DNA of 64,000 nt from Septoria linicola (taxonomy: Eukaryota; Ascomycota; Dothideomycetes; Mycosphaerellales; Mycosphaerellaceae), in NCBI GenBank assembly GCA_024114885.1, contig CP099428.1:124001-188000 (forward strand), written 5' to 3'. Made by a program: the position numbers and the translations under genes. Below the pieces are notes generated by a model. The model was not told the origin of the DNA and did no database searches. It worked only from the letters and a program-made list of their open reading frames with translations. How positions within the stretch are numbered: the stretch's first letter is position 1; every line of letters begins with the position of its first letter. Below, in pieces: positions 32,418 to 43,239 of the stretch.

Positions 32418-33610
32418 CGTGTCTGGTGCTGATAGCTGTGATGTGAGGGCGTGAAAAAGTGAGGATGAGCGTAGTGAGGATGTTCGAAAGTGAGGATGCG
32501 AGTATGTGAGTAATTGAGGATGGGAGGGTAAAGGGGAGCAACAGAAAGAAGTTCAAATACGAAATGTGGAGCATTGATAGATCAATTGTTGAGCTGCGCC
32601 AGACCATGAACAATAGCCAACATCGCCATGAATTGGTGTGCGTGTGAATCGATTGTAGGACACCACATTGTAGAGCTCTCTGTTACTGGTGGCATCAATG
32701 TTGCTCATTGTGAATCACAATAGAGCAGCCAGAGTATTGTGCGGCGCACTTCGTTTGGCACAATTCAATCCATCGAGGCTCTACGGAGATCGGTATTGCT
32801 GTGGATAGCTTTACTTGAGAAACAGGACAGGATGCCTCCGCTTCTGTGAATCAGATATCAGCAGCTCAACCAGTAGCAGAGTCTTATGCTCCTGGTTCAT
32901 AGAAGCGAAGCGCCCTCTGCTTGCATTTGCAGACAGCTCATGTCGCTTTCGTAAATCGGCACCAATGCCAAGCCAAGTGATCCCTCAGCTTGACAAAAGG
33001 TGGAAGTCCTCGAATGCCTCGCAGGTGGCATGCAGACTCCAACGAAATCTGAATCTGGCGTTGGGACTGGCCCTTCGATATGCTCAGATCGTAAAACATC
33101 GAGCTGATACACTTTCGAGGCTGCGTTTAATCCCGATTCGTAAGTGCATACTTGCGGGCAGGCGCTCCGTACCAGAAGGGTTCGAGATATCGAGACCAAT
33201 GACTCTCCCGACCGAGGTCAAACGCAGCTGCATCTTTGGTCTTCTATCGCGCACTCACAAAAGCCATCTGAGCCTCGCAGCGCGTGCGGGCCGTTTTTAC
33301 GCCGGGTCTGCAGACCTTTGGATGCATAGTGGCGATGACGCGTGAACTCGGCAACGCCTGTTGACAGACCAGCATCGTGGCTACGATGTGGCAGAATACA
33401 GGTGCGAGGTGAAGTATGCACGATGCAGGTGAAGCAAGCACAGCAAGCGACGTGAAGTGCAGCGGAGCCCTGTCCGTGCGCCACGCCACTGTGGGGCGGT
33501 CGATTCAGGGTCTGGCCTGGCCTGGCATTCGACTTTCCAGAACAGAACAGCTCGAATCTCAATGTGTGTTCTCACTCTTGCCCAGACACCGACACATCTA
33601 CACCACCAAG
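32418..33610. other. intergenic, no supported gene
   Basis: 1.2 kb between divergent starts. A GAGGATG/GTGAGTGAG-rich stretch occurs at 32455-32530. Frames at 32815-33345 (plus) and 32897-33199 (minus) are open but carry no recognised domain. Confidence 0.45.
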
Positions 33611-34826
33611 ATGTCGTCCTCAGTCACTACCGCCACCATTTCAACGCCGCAGGTGATCGACAGCACACGCCAACGAACCGGGAAGGAGCAGGTCTCTGCC
33701 ACGGCGACCAAAGATGAACAGGAGGACTTCTTTTGGACATACACAGAAGAGCCGCACAGGACGCGGAGGCAGGCAATCATCAAGGCACATCCAGAGGTAT
33801 GTAGCATGTCCTCTTCACACCATCACAGCCCGTTCTGACAGGCTGCAGGTCCTCAAACTTTGCGGGCCCGAGCCATGGACAATTCCACTCGTTCTTGCAG
33901 TGGTTGGTCTGCAGATCGGCTGTGCATATGCTCTCAGGAACACCCCGGTCCTATCATGGTCTTTCATGCTCACAGCATATGTGGTTGGAGCAACGGCAAA
34001 CCAGAACCTGTTCCTGGCAATTCATGAGATCTCACACAACTTGGCTTTCAAGTCTCCATTGGCCAACAGACTGTTCGCCGTGGTCGCAAACCTCCCAATT
34101 GGCATTCCCTACTCGGCATCTTTCAGGCCCTACCACCTGACACACCACAAGTCGCTCGGAGTTGATGGATTGGACACAGACTTACCTACTGCGTTGGAAG
34201 CTTGGTTCTTGGACTCGGTTGCTGGCAAGGCGTTCTTCGCGACCTTCCAGATCTTGTTTTACGCCCTTCGACCTATGATGGTGTACAACTTGCCGTTGAC
34301 AAAGATCCACGCCTTCAATGTTGTCGTCCAGCTGGCATTTGACTACGTCATTGTCCAGAACTTTGGCGGCAAGGCGCTCGCATACTTTATCATGAGCTCC
34401 TTCCTTGCAGGATCCTTGCACCCATGTGCTGGCCACTTCATCGCCGAACACTACGTCTTCTCGCAACACCAAAAGTCGCAAGAGGCAAAATCCTCGGAGG
34501 CTGCAAAGCTTGCTCCTCCACCAGCAGAGACATATTCATACTATGGCATTCTGAACCTGCTCACCTACAACGTTGGTCTGCACAACGAGCACCACGACTT
34601 TCCTGCCATTCCGTGGACCAGGCTCTGGAAGTTGAACGAGATCGCGCACGAGTTCTACTCAGACTTGCCGTGCCACTACAGCTGGTCTGGCGTGATATGG
34701 CAGTTCATCACTGACAAGGAAGTGGGCTTGTGGTGCAGAGTGAAGAGGAAGGAGGGTGGCCGCAAAGTCGGCGGCACAGAAGCTGCTAGCAGCAGCCACA
34801 CACTTCCAATAGAGATTACACGATAA
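33611..34826 (+). CDS. sphingolipid delta(4)-desaturase
   Basis: Introduces the 4,5-trans double bond of dihydroceramide in the ER membrane, an early step of fungal glucosylceramide synthesis. Two exons: 33611-33796 and 33849-34826 (intron 52 nt, GTATGT..CTGCAG), giving 387 aa. All three di-iron histidine boxes are present: HEISH (about 120), HLTHH (about 159) and HNEHHD (about 306). Several hydrophobic membrane segments surround them (LVLAVVGLQIGCAYAL and others). The N-terminal Des-type segment (EDFFWTYTEEPHRTRRQAI) identifies the DES1/Dsd family. No lesion. The ATG at 33611 follows a CACCACCAAG context suited to translation start. Confidence 0.96.
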
Positions 34827-35148
34827 ATGAGGGCACGACCGGAATGCATAGATGCTGATACCGGCAGCACGAATGAAACATGGCACAGAAATATACCTTC
34901 CTCTCCCGCATCAACACATCTGCCAAGAAAGAGTTTGCCAGAGATGACCTGAAGTCGGCAAACACTTTTCTTACCTGGAAAGCATGTTTCTCGGTACCAT
35001 GAACTCGACACCACTCGCACCGTTGGACTCCCCACCACTGAATTGCTTCTCCTGGACAGCGGACGTTGTTTCAAGCTAACATTCCTGACTATACTAGCAA
35101 CACGAAACGCCATACGATGAAAGCCACCTGGTCATCGCCCTCACAACC
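34827..35148. other. intergenic
   Basis: 322 bp. 3' flank of the desaturase and 5' flank of the next gene. Nothing recognised. Confidence 0.5.
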
Positions 35149-35827
35149 ATGATGCCTACTCCTCAACCGCAATCCCCCCTCCTGGCCCTCCCCGGCGAGC
35201 TGCGGAACAAAATTTACCACCTTGCCCTCGTGCGCCACAGCAAAATTCGCGTCACAGAAACAGGCTACGAGCGCTCCGGCCTCATAGCCACATGCAAGCA
35301 AACACGACGAGAATGTCTCAGGATCTTCTACCACGAGAACCAATTCCGGATTCCGATCCCCAGGTTCAGCGCGATGCTCTTGACGAAGTTCGTAAAGCAC
35401 TTAGATGGGATTGACTTCGGAGTTGATCCCGCTCGCAATGGGAAGGAAGTGGGATGGCAAGTTAGTCCCATCATCACCATCTCATCCCCATCATTGGTTT
35501 GGGATGTATACACTAACTAACCCCCAGGCCGGAGTAAATTGCTACGTCACCCCCTCACCCATGACACCCTCCTGGTTGAATCTGCTGCGATGGTGTCAAT
35601 TGATTCACGAGGGTGTTCTGCCGGATCCGAAGCAGACGGCAGATGGAAGATGGGATCGAGGAGATAGGAGGACGGATTGGTTGGTGATTGCGGGGATTCA
35701 TGGGATTGTGAGACAGTCGAAGGAGAGGAACTGGGAGGAAGTGAAGGGGATTGTGGAGGGGTTTAGGGCGGCGTTGGCGGCGGTTGATGGGAGGTGGTTG
35801 GAGGATGAGGAGAGGGATGGGAAGTGA
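35149..35827 (+). CDS. LPGELRNKIY-type (2EXR/F-box-like) protein
   Basis: Exons 35149-35460 and 35528-35827 with a 67-nt intron (GTTAGT..CCCAG), 203 aa. The N-terminal motif LLALPGELRNKIYHLAL followed by LIATCKQTRRECLRIFYHEN is the hallmark of a very common family in Dothideomycetes, annotated as 2EXR or F-box-like, of unknown function. The C-terminal half is a plain helical region (LLRWCQLIHEG; WEEVKGIVEGFRAAL). It is an intact neighbour of a damaged paralogue at 36.2 kb, suggesting a local tandem duplication. Confidence 0.82.
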
Positions 35828-36178
35828 AGGCGTGATTGCCGGCGATCTGGTTTCAGGCAGCAGCTGAACGCCAGCGTGAACCTTCGGATCGCCGAATCGC
35901 TTGGAAGGTGAAGGATTTATTAATGCAAGGGAAGCAAAGGAAGCAAGGGACACAAAACATCCTATCCCGTTCTTGTTTTCCTGCAAAGGGAGACAAGGCG
36001 CTGCTAACTTTTGCCCTTGCGTCGCGACGTTGAACGAGACATGGCATCAGGCAGTAGCTGCACGCTAATCCCGGATATTGAGCTAGGCGATACCTTTTGA
36101 AGATGTAGGCAATGCCACTCCTCGCTCATCCCCTTCTCGTGGCGGTAACTCTGCTTTTCTCCCATCGAACTTCGATCG
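35828..36178. other. intergenic
   Basis: 351 bp with a GAAGCAAAG/AAGCAAGGG purine repeat near 35931-35950. No gene. Confidence 0.5.
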
Positions 36179-36880
36179 ATGTTATCTATCTCCACCAGCG
36201 CAGCACTAACACCACCTAGAACAACCATGAGCGCTGGACAGGAGACTGAGGACAATGCCAGCACCTCTGCCGACGGTACCGCTGCTGCGCAGCCGGAGGA
36301 GACATCGCCACTGCTCCGCTTACCAGGAGAGCTGAAGAATCGCATCTACGCATTGGTGCTATCTAAGCAGAAGATCATTGTTGTGAAAGCTAGAGGCCAC
36401 TATCGCCCGCCACTTCTGAACATGTATGCTCGACTTGCAGACGCGGTAAACACACATAACTGACAATAGCATAGGTGCAAGCGAATCCGACGTGACACCC
36501 TGAAGATGTTCTACGGCGAGACTACGCTCAGGTGCAACAGTCCAGACTGGAACATGGACCCTCACGTACAGCTTGTTGCGGTTTGTCAAAGACCATACGA
36601 GCGACACCAAAATCAGCAGTCATGAAGTGGGATCGAATTCACAGCATAGAAAGCCGAATTATTCGAGAAAGCCTCCCCCTCCTTCAGTTTACCAAGCAGC
36701 TCTAGTTAGTGCCGCTAGTGAATCCACAAAATTCCTCGACCTTCACGATCTTCTCACCGTCTTGATCCAAATTTTAGGATCCATACGTCACTCGTTCTTG
36801 TATTGGCCCTACTCCGGTCGAAGCTCTAAGCGAGGGAACGAGCAACTGCTCGTCTTTCTTTCAGGAGCACCGATGTAATC
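36179..36880 (+). pseudogene. second LPGELKNRIY-type paralogue, frameshifted
   Basis: Exon 1 starts at ATG 36179 (or 36227, MSAGQETED) and holds LLRLPGELKNRIYALVL. A 51-nt phase-2 intron (GTATGC..CATAG, ending 36472) joins exon 2, which begins CKRIRRDTLKMFYGETTLRC, as expected for the family. Near 36575 one extra T in CAGCTTGTTGCGG shifts the frame: the family text LLRFVKDHTSD continues in the next frame from about 36573 to 36878, while the spliced frame stops at about 36625. Probable pseudogene, paralogous to the gene at 35.1 kb. Confidence 0.65.
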
Positions 36881-36914
36881 TTCGAGGGGCATCTGTTCTA
36901 GCTTGTGAGCGCTC

Positions 36915-37710
36915 ATTGTAGAAGAGCCTCACGTGGCATCGGCGCTGGTCTCGCAAAAAGCCTATATACGCTTGCTGGCTGCACTGGCCTCACTTCTTTC
37001 CTCTCTCGGCGTATCTCAGGCCTCGAAAGAGACCGCAGCGACATGTAGAGCTATAAAATTCCCGACCTACATGTCGAGATCGTCCCTAGCGACATTACCT
37101 CGTTGGACTCTCCATCTTGTCTTTGGCCCTACCAAAATCACCAACCTCTTCGGCCAATTGGACATCGTGGTCGTAAACTCTGGCATTCTCCGGACCTATC
37201 TTTGCAGATATTACCAAGATCGATCCTGCAACATTCCTCAATGCTACTAATGTGAATTACACTGGCACATGCTACTGCGCCAAATACCTCATCCCTCTCC
37301 TGCTTTCCTCCCGTCCAGATGGCCGCCCAGGGACCTTTATATCGCTGTCTCATCCTTTGCATCCCTAATCGTTCGAGGTCCGGTAGCAAGTGCGCAATAT
37401 GGTGTCTCCAAAGCCGCCCAACTCAAACTTCTCGAACACATTCACGAGCAATACTTTTCTCAGGGATTGAACTGCTTCGCTGTTCACCCTGGAGCAGTAT
37501 TGAGTGAGATGATTGACGAGACAGTCCCGGATGAGATTCGTCCATATGTAAATGACAGTCCAGATCTATGCGGAGCATTCTGTGTGTGGCTAGTACAGGG
37601 AGACACACGTTGGTTGAGTGGGACGGTGCGAATTGGGATGGAGATGAGTCGGAGGAGAAAAAAGCAGAGGTTATAGCTAAGGATGCTCTGAAATTACAGT
37701 TAAGCTTACC
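36915..37710 (+). pseudogene. short-chain dehydrogenase/reductase relic
   Basis: SDR signatures are spread over shifting frames: ASRGIGAGLAKS-like text near 36930-36965, VVNSGIL near 37170, VNYTGTCYCAKYLIPLLLSS near 37250-37310, and FASLIVRGPVASAQYGVSKAAQLKLLEH near 37350-37440 (the YxxxK catalytic pair is kept as YGVSK). After this come FAVHPGAVLSEMIDETVPDE and, at the end, the family's NWDGDE-type motif. At least four frame changes plus a TAG near 37045 are needed. The intact enzyme would be an NAD(P)-dependent oxidoreductase of about 270 aa. It lies between the broken 2EXR paralogue and the CE16 esterase. Confidence 0.8.
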
Positions 37711-38166
37711 TTCGAACAAGAGTCCGTCGTCAGTTGTAGTGCGCAGCTGGTCTTCCGCAATTCTACTCGGCCCACTCATTGCTGGCCTGCTAACTTTCCT
37801 GTTCGCGGGTGAGTATGGGTGCTGGTGGTCTCCGGACCCAATAATCGCAACGTTCGTCCCGACATTGCTCGAAGGTGTCGGGACAAAGGAGTCGGCAAAG
37901 CAAAGAACATGGCAATTCAGTTCATGTTTGACACTTTGACACGGTCTACAACTGCGGGCGCAGCCATGGGAGCTTGTGGAGAAGGTGCTGAGCAGTCTGC
38001 GCATGAGCTTGGCCTGTATTGATGAGGCATGGCTATCTAGAGGATTCGTGAGTACGATTGGAGGAGGCGCCACGGCACAAGCAAGTTCCTTGTCATGATG
38101 TTGGAAACGATCGCGCGCTTTGTACCCGCATTAGGCACGGAGGAAGTCGAGATTCGTGCGGGTCAA
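37711..38166. other. convergent intergenic region
   Basis: 456 bp. No recognised gene; the decayed tail of the SDR relic may extend slightly into it. Confidence 0.45.
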
Positions 38167-39336
38167 CTACTCTTGGGCTAGCTGCTGAGCTATTGCTTTG
38201 GCAGTAGCATTGTGAATGCGGAACGTTGGGTGCAGGTTGTTGAGCTACGGCAGTTAGCAACAGCTTGATCAGGGTGGAAGCTTCACTCACCCAGAAGTAC
38301 TCATCAACAGCATACTCGCAGCTTTCATAGAACGTGTCCCACTGCAGTCGAGGTCAGCGATGCTCAACAAGCAACATTTACAGTTCACTCGCCTCTGGTG
38401 TACCATTCTCATACTCAACACAATACCGAGTCGTGTTTAGATATGCGCTTGTCTCAGGGTGCGAGCTCGGATCATCCAGAACTTCCGTGAAGAGTGCGTT
38501 GGAGTCAAACACAAAAGTAGTAGCATCGGCGTGTACGCTGCTCAAATTGCTTGCCAGACCAGCAACTTTCTCGTTCCAGGTTGCGATGCCTGCCGCTTCG
38601 TTCACCTGCGACCATTCTCCAGCCTCGAGAACAGATGGAGATCGGTCGACAGGTGGCACGTTCAGGAACAAGAAGTTTCGAGCACCAGTTTCATATATCG
38701 TGTCCTGCGACATGTCAATCAGAGCACTTCCGGTTACAAAAAGGATCACACTAACCACAAGCCCAGCGTATTCAGCGAAGATGGCAGTAAAGACATCGGT
38801 GCTGTTCTCCTGCCAGTAAGTACCACCAACGTCATTGATACCGATCCAGACTGCAAAGAGCGTATCACTTGGTTGCCATTCGAAACTTCTGTTCTCGCCG
38901 GCATAGTAGGGCAGATACTGCTCGTTGACTTGCTGTTTCAGGGAGATCACAGTGTCGGCATAAGGCTTGACAAGATCAGCGTCGACTGTTGCACCGCCAT
39001 AGGCGAGGTTGACTGTCTCAAGATATGATGCATTCCATGTAGTCGTCAGGAAGTCCACCCAGTTTGGGCCATTCGATGAGGTATAGCTTCTGCTGTCAGT
39101 GGTTGTAGTATAGCATAGTGTGTTCCCACCTACCCAGGATATGCCGGATTGCCAAGTGGATTGGAAGGAGATGGTTGCTCTCCAGTTGGCTCAAAACCAG
39201 TCTGCGAGTAGCTGTCTCCAAAGACAATCAAATGCTTGAGACCGGACCAGCCAGGCCAGGATGCCGTGGTGTTTGTGTAAGCTGCGTTTGCAGAGTGGAT
39301 GAGGACGCCAGCAGCAAGGGTGAGAGTAGTCAGCAT
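38167..39336 (-). CDS. secreted acetylesterase, CE16/GDSL family
   Basis: Five exons on the minus strand: 39336-39134, 39089-38756, 38704-38393, 38341-38291 and 38244-38167, summing to 978 nt, 325 aa. A signal peptide is evident (MLTTLTLAAGVLIHSANAAYT). The GDSL nucleophile motif is VFGDSYSQTG; the block III analogue is WIGINDVGG and the C-terminal catalytic His lies in WLNNLHPTFRIH. CE16 enzymes remove acetyl groups from xylo-oligosaccharides and other plant wall sugars. The third intron (38392-38342) only keeps phase if its donor is GC (GAG then GCGAGT), a GC-AG intron. The other introns are GT..AG of 44-51 nt. No lesion otherwise. Confidence 0.88.
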
Positions 39337-40277
39337 CGTGGAATGTTGTGGAGGTACATGCTCATCCGGGACGCGAGAACACAAAGTTCTTATATTCTGT
39401 GTCATAGTCTCACACAGACAGCATGTCGCGAGTATATGAAGGGCCCGGACATGATCCTCCATTTCTCCGGGTCCTCCGGACCTACAAGGGAAGATGGTAT
39501 ATGGGATTGACATGACGAACCGGCAAGACTTACCTGCAGACTCAGCGTTTGGAGATCACAGTCGCAACGCATTGGGCCTGCGCAGTCCAGATGTCATCGA
39601 GCATGGCTGATGCCACTTCCTCATCAGTCCAGGCCTTTTGTGAGCTGTATTGCCTGCCGCACTGAATGCTGCAGCTTGATGTGTCCCCACTTCTCCTGGA
39701 CTGAAAGGCACGAGACGTAGCCAGCGTCTCGCACTCGACAGCATATTCCGCTCTGGCATGTTTGCACCTCTTTCAAGCGCGTTCGCCGACTGGTTGAACA
39801 TATTGTGCCTCAAGCTCTTTCTCCATCGCCAGCAGCAGATCGGGCTCTGCTTCACGTCCTACAGCGCCTATAAATCTCTTCCTTGACTCCCAACGACCAC
39901 GCAATAATCGTGCAGTTCTGCCAGACTCCTCTTCAATGTCGCCATGAATAAGCCCATGGAAATCTGTCTCCTCTCGTGCCATCAGGTCAGATCCATCAGA
40001 GCACGTGGGTGCACCAGAGGCATACTGCTCCTCTCGAGCATGCAAGCAATGCATGCAATACCATCTACTCGTAGGTCTGGTCACATTGATTGTCGTGTTG
40101 AAGACAATTGCATGGACGAGATCCGGCTCCGATGTGCCAATCGGGAAAGGCCTTCTGAGTGACCTCGGGTCATCACTTCACTCTTGGCCTTTACCATGGT
40201 GCACCAATCTATCGAGGCGGAAGTCGTCATGATCTTGTTGACGAATTGGCATTTGCATAGGGCAGAGACTCAAGACC
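39337..40277. other. intergenic, one doubtful minus-strand frame
   Basis: A 103-codon minus-strand frame at 39773-40084 has a CxxC-like start (YCMHCLHAREEQYASGAPTC) and a regular-looking acidic/basic body, but its first codon, exon structure and family are unknown. Otherwise nothing is recognised. Confidence 0.35.
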
Positions 40278-40885
40278 ATGGCTGACACGGGAAAGCCCAG
40301 CGAGCAAGGCGTCTTCAACGTCTCGATAAAAGACCCGGTGGAAAGGATTCAAGCATACATCGATGGCTATCGTCTGGATCCTCATTACGCTGGCTGGGAC
40401 GTGCTGCTGATGCGACATACCAAGGTCATATCTGCTCGGAAGACTAACGCTGTAAATACTGGAGCCGAAGCATTCGTCGTCTTCGAGATCGAAGTTCTGC
40501 CAGAGATGTGTAGCAGCATGGGCAACGGCCATGGAGGCTTCATAGCCACTCTGGTCGACAACACGACTACCATGGCTGCAGCTCCTCTGTCCGAAGAAGG
40601 CTTTTGGGACTTTGGTGGTCTTTCGAGATCTCTCAGTATTACGTACTTGCGGCCGATCCCACAAGGTATCACGATCGTGAGTGAGAACATGGTTCGAAGT
40701 GTTGGGAAGAGACTGAGTCAGCAAACCCTTTCCTCGTCTACGATGATGACTAATAGAGTGTAGCTGCTATACAATGCATAATGAAGGATAAAGCCACTGG
40801 GAAGATTCTTGCCTTGGCCGAACACAACAAGGCTGCTCTAGATGCCTCTGTGAGACGCAAGGCTCCAGCTCTGTTCAAGATTTAG
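40278..40885 (+). CDS. acyl-CoA thioesterase, hotdog fold (4HBT)
   Basis: Exons 40278-40716 and 40764-40885 with a 47-nt intron (GTCAGC..GACTAAT..TGTAG, phase 1) give 186 aa. The hotdog signature is GNGHGGFIATLVDNTTTMAA followed by LSRSLSITYLRPIPQGITI, as in human THEM2/ACOT13-like proteins, which hydrolyse medium- to long-chain acyl-CoA. The second exon continues the strand with TAIQCIMKDKATGKILALAEHNK. The donor is weak (GTCAGC). If the intron were ignored the frame would end at 40763, with the conserved last strand missing. The substrate is unknown. Confidence 0.85.
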
Positions 40886-42315
40886 GCCATACAACGTAGC
40901 TGCTAGTCCTAGTAGTTCTAAGCGGACACAAATTTTTCCACTGCTGGAACAATATGCGGTGCTGGTCGTACTCAGAATGGACGGCACAGAATATGTCGAC
41001 GCACTGAAGGCGATGATTCCCTACGTGACGAGTTTTAGGCTCAACTTGGCCGAATACTCAGCTTCGGTCCAATATGATCTACCCCGCCGGCATACCAATG
41101 TTGGCAGGAGTATTACCAAGATCAGAGATCTGTCTGCTCAAGAACAAGTTCAATCTCGTGCTGTGGTCGTGCATCGCGTCCTTCAACAACACACTTCATA
41201 TCACCATGCTATACGCAAATTGGCAAAGCGAGGGTCACATCACACGTATTGGCCTTGCAATCGAAGACTGTCCCAGCACTGAATTGAGGGGAGATTGATG
41301 ACTGCCGCTCAGCACAAGGATCTTGATGATCAACACTTGGCACATGCTAATGCCTTCGTGCTTGCAATCTGAGACTAAAGATCCCTCGGGCGACGCCTCG
41401 AGGTGGCGCCGTATAGGGTTGCTCGAAGGATCAAGTGGCTCCTAGCCGTGTACGCTGATCATCGGCCAGCCTTGTGAGATGACTCAGCAAAGGCACCTTC
41501 TGAACCTCTGGTCCAGCACTACTGGAAGTGTGCTATTATGTTACTCTTCACTTCGAGGACATTACCCTCACAGAGTCTGACAAGCTCGTTCGCATCGAGT
41601 GTCTGCTGTTCAGCCAAGCGTCTCAATATCAACTTCTTAAACAACCCAAGTGGCCGCAGAACGGTCTCCCAGACCTGGTATCGGAGTGATCTGCAGAGCT
41701 GTCCGCTGGAGCATGTTTCGATCGCGTGGAGAGCAGCTCGCCTGCTACTAAGCTAGTGCAATTTGGATATCCAACATCTGCGGTCACGCTTTCTAGCCTC
41801 TACGCTAATGCAGTCATCAAGTGCAACACAATACCATTTCCTGCCTTCTGCTTACAACTTCTTTGGCACAACATGACGATGGTCATGAACATCACATGTC
41901 CCGAGCCATGCCTTCGATGAGGCCAGGATGTTGATCGGCACCTGATTCACTGGAAACGTGACATTAGTGTCACAATGGGAAAGCACTTGGGCAATGTGAA
42001 GGACTATCATCGATATACTAGCCATTCGACGTTCACTAATCTGTAGATCTTGACACAGTCCTACGCTCTGGCGGAAGCGAGGTTACAACGCGTAGTTTCA
42101 AGAAGTACTCATGACGCGGGTCACAGTCCGACGTACAATGGAGTCGAAGAATATAACTTATGGGCATTGCTCGAAGGGTATCTGTTCATCACATCGACTT
42201 CGCAACTTCCCAATACCTGATTAACAAGAAGCCAAACGATTCAAACACCATGCTGCAAGTCATCCTTGAGGTCAACATCCAAAACGGACGACTAACAGCC
42301 CTCTACAGGTCCAAC
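40886..42315. other. gene-poor stretch
   Basis: Short plus-strand frames (40959-41282, 41074-41298, 41538-41756) have no recognised motifs. They could be remnants of an older gene, but none is convincing. Confidence 0.4.
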
Positions 42316-42835
42316 ATGAAGATTGTCACTCTAGCAGCCAGCCTCTTCGCTGCATGCATCGAAGCCGCACCAGCCGCTCATGGCACTCTTCAGGTAATAC
42401 ATACCATCAGTATTCGCTCCAACCACAAAACTAACACCTTCCCCTCCCCAGGCTCGCCAAAACACCTGCACCATCCGCTCCGAACACTCCCGTTCCACCG
42501 GCGGCGGCGGCCCCGGCCAAGCCCCCGTAGACGTCACCGGCTCCAGCCTCAACTGCTACGGCCCCGATGGTAAATCGCGCTGGTACACTCACCAAGACAC
42601 GGGCGCTTTCAAGCGAATCGACGTCATGGTTCCCGGCAGCTCCTGCGGCTCGTCGGATATCTATATCAGTGAGAGCTGGAACAGTGCGAGTGTAGGATAT
42701 GTCTATTGCCAGTGGAGTACTGATGGGTACCCGAGCAACACGGGCGGGAATGCGGGGAGTTTGCACAGTGATGTGGATTCCGGGACTGTGAGTGTGCAGA
42801 CTGCGGTTTGTGAGTTTACGGTGCCTTGTAACTAG
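42316..42835 (+). CDS. small secreted cysteine-rich protein (effector candidate)
   Basis: Exons 42316-42393 and 42452-42835, with a 58-nt intron (GTAATA..CCCCAG), give 153 aa. A signal peptide is clear (MKIVTLAASLFAACIEAAPA), followed by a mature domain that starts at about ARQNTCTIR. Six cysteines in the mature part, in segments TCT, NCY, SCG, YCQ, VCE and PCN, fit three disulfides. The middle is rich in Gly, Ser, Tyr and Trp, with beta-strand-like alternation. No family is recognised. Small size, secretion and cysteine content match fungal apoplastic effectors or antifungal-like proteins; that role is an inference. Intact. Confidence 0.8.
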
Positions 42836-43239
42836 GTATTTGTGCTAGAAGATCTTGGCTCGGAAGTGACGGACGCATCGTCAGTTCTCAGAGTAGCTAT
42901 GAAATTTGAGCCAACCACGGAAGATACATCTTGCGTTGTGAGGGTGCCACTTCTTTTACACCTACTCGGGAGTTGAGCATGTGTTCTTGTTGTACCGAGT
43001 TCTCGAAGTAGTTATACAAACGGAGAGAAGTTCACGCAATTTTGTAAGTATATGTCGTTCTGCCTAGGCTTGCCCCACTTCTCGGTAAGTCGTTGGCCGA
43101 GCTGTTGGCCGATGGCAGTTAGTCAATACCACTTCGGCCAACGACCTCGTCAGATCGTCCACTGCATAGTGTGATTGAGTGAGAGCCGTTCTCAGGTGTG
43201 AACTAATTCAGACGTTCGAACGTCTCATCAGTCTTCAAG
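42836..43239. other. intergenic with a 12-bp inverted repeat
   Basis: Arms GTCGTTGGCCGA at 43089-43100 and TCGGCCAACGAC at 43134-43145 are perfect complements, 33 nt apart; an extra TTGGCCGA copy lies between them. It could be an operator for a dimeric regulator or a transcript hairpin. Upstream of the acyltransferase gene by about 95 bp. Confidence 0.6.

Noticed and set aside
32815..33345. 176-codon plus-strand frame upstream of the desaturase
   Set aside because: No motif, overlapping frames on both strands, and no splice or start context that favours it.
36450..36478. 29-nt GT..AG intron in the second LPGELKNRIY gene
   Set aside because: It leads to an early stop; a 51-nt intron starting at GTATGC gives the expected CKRIRRD block.
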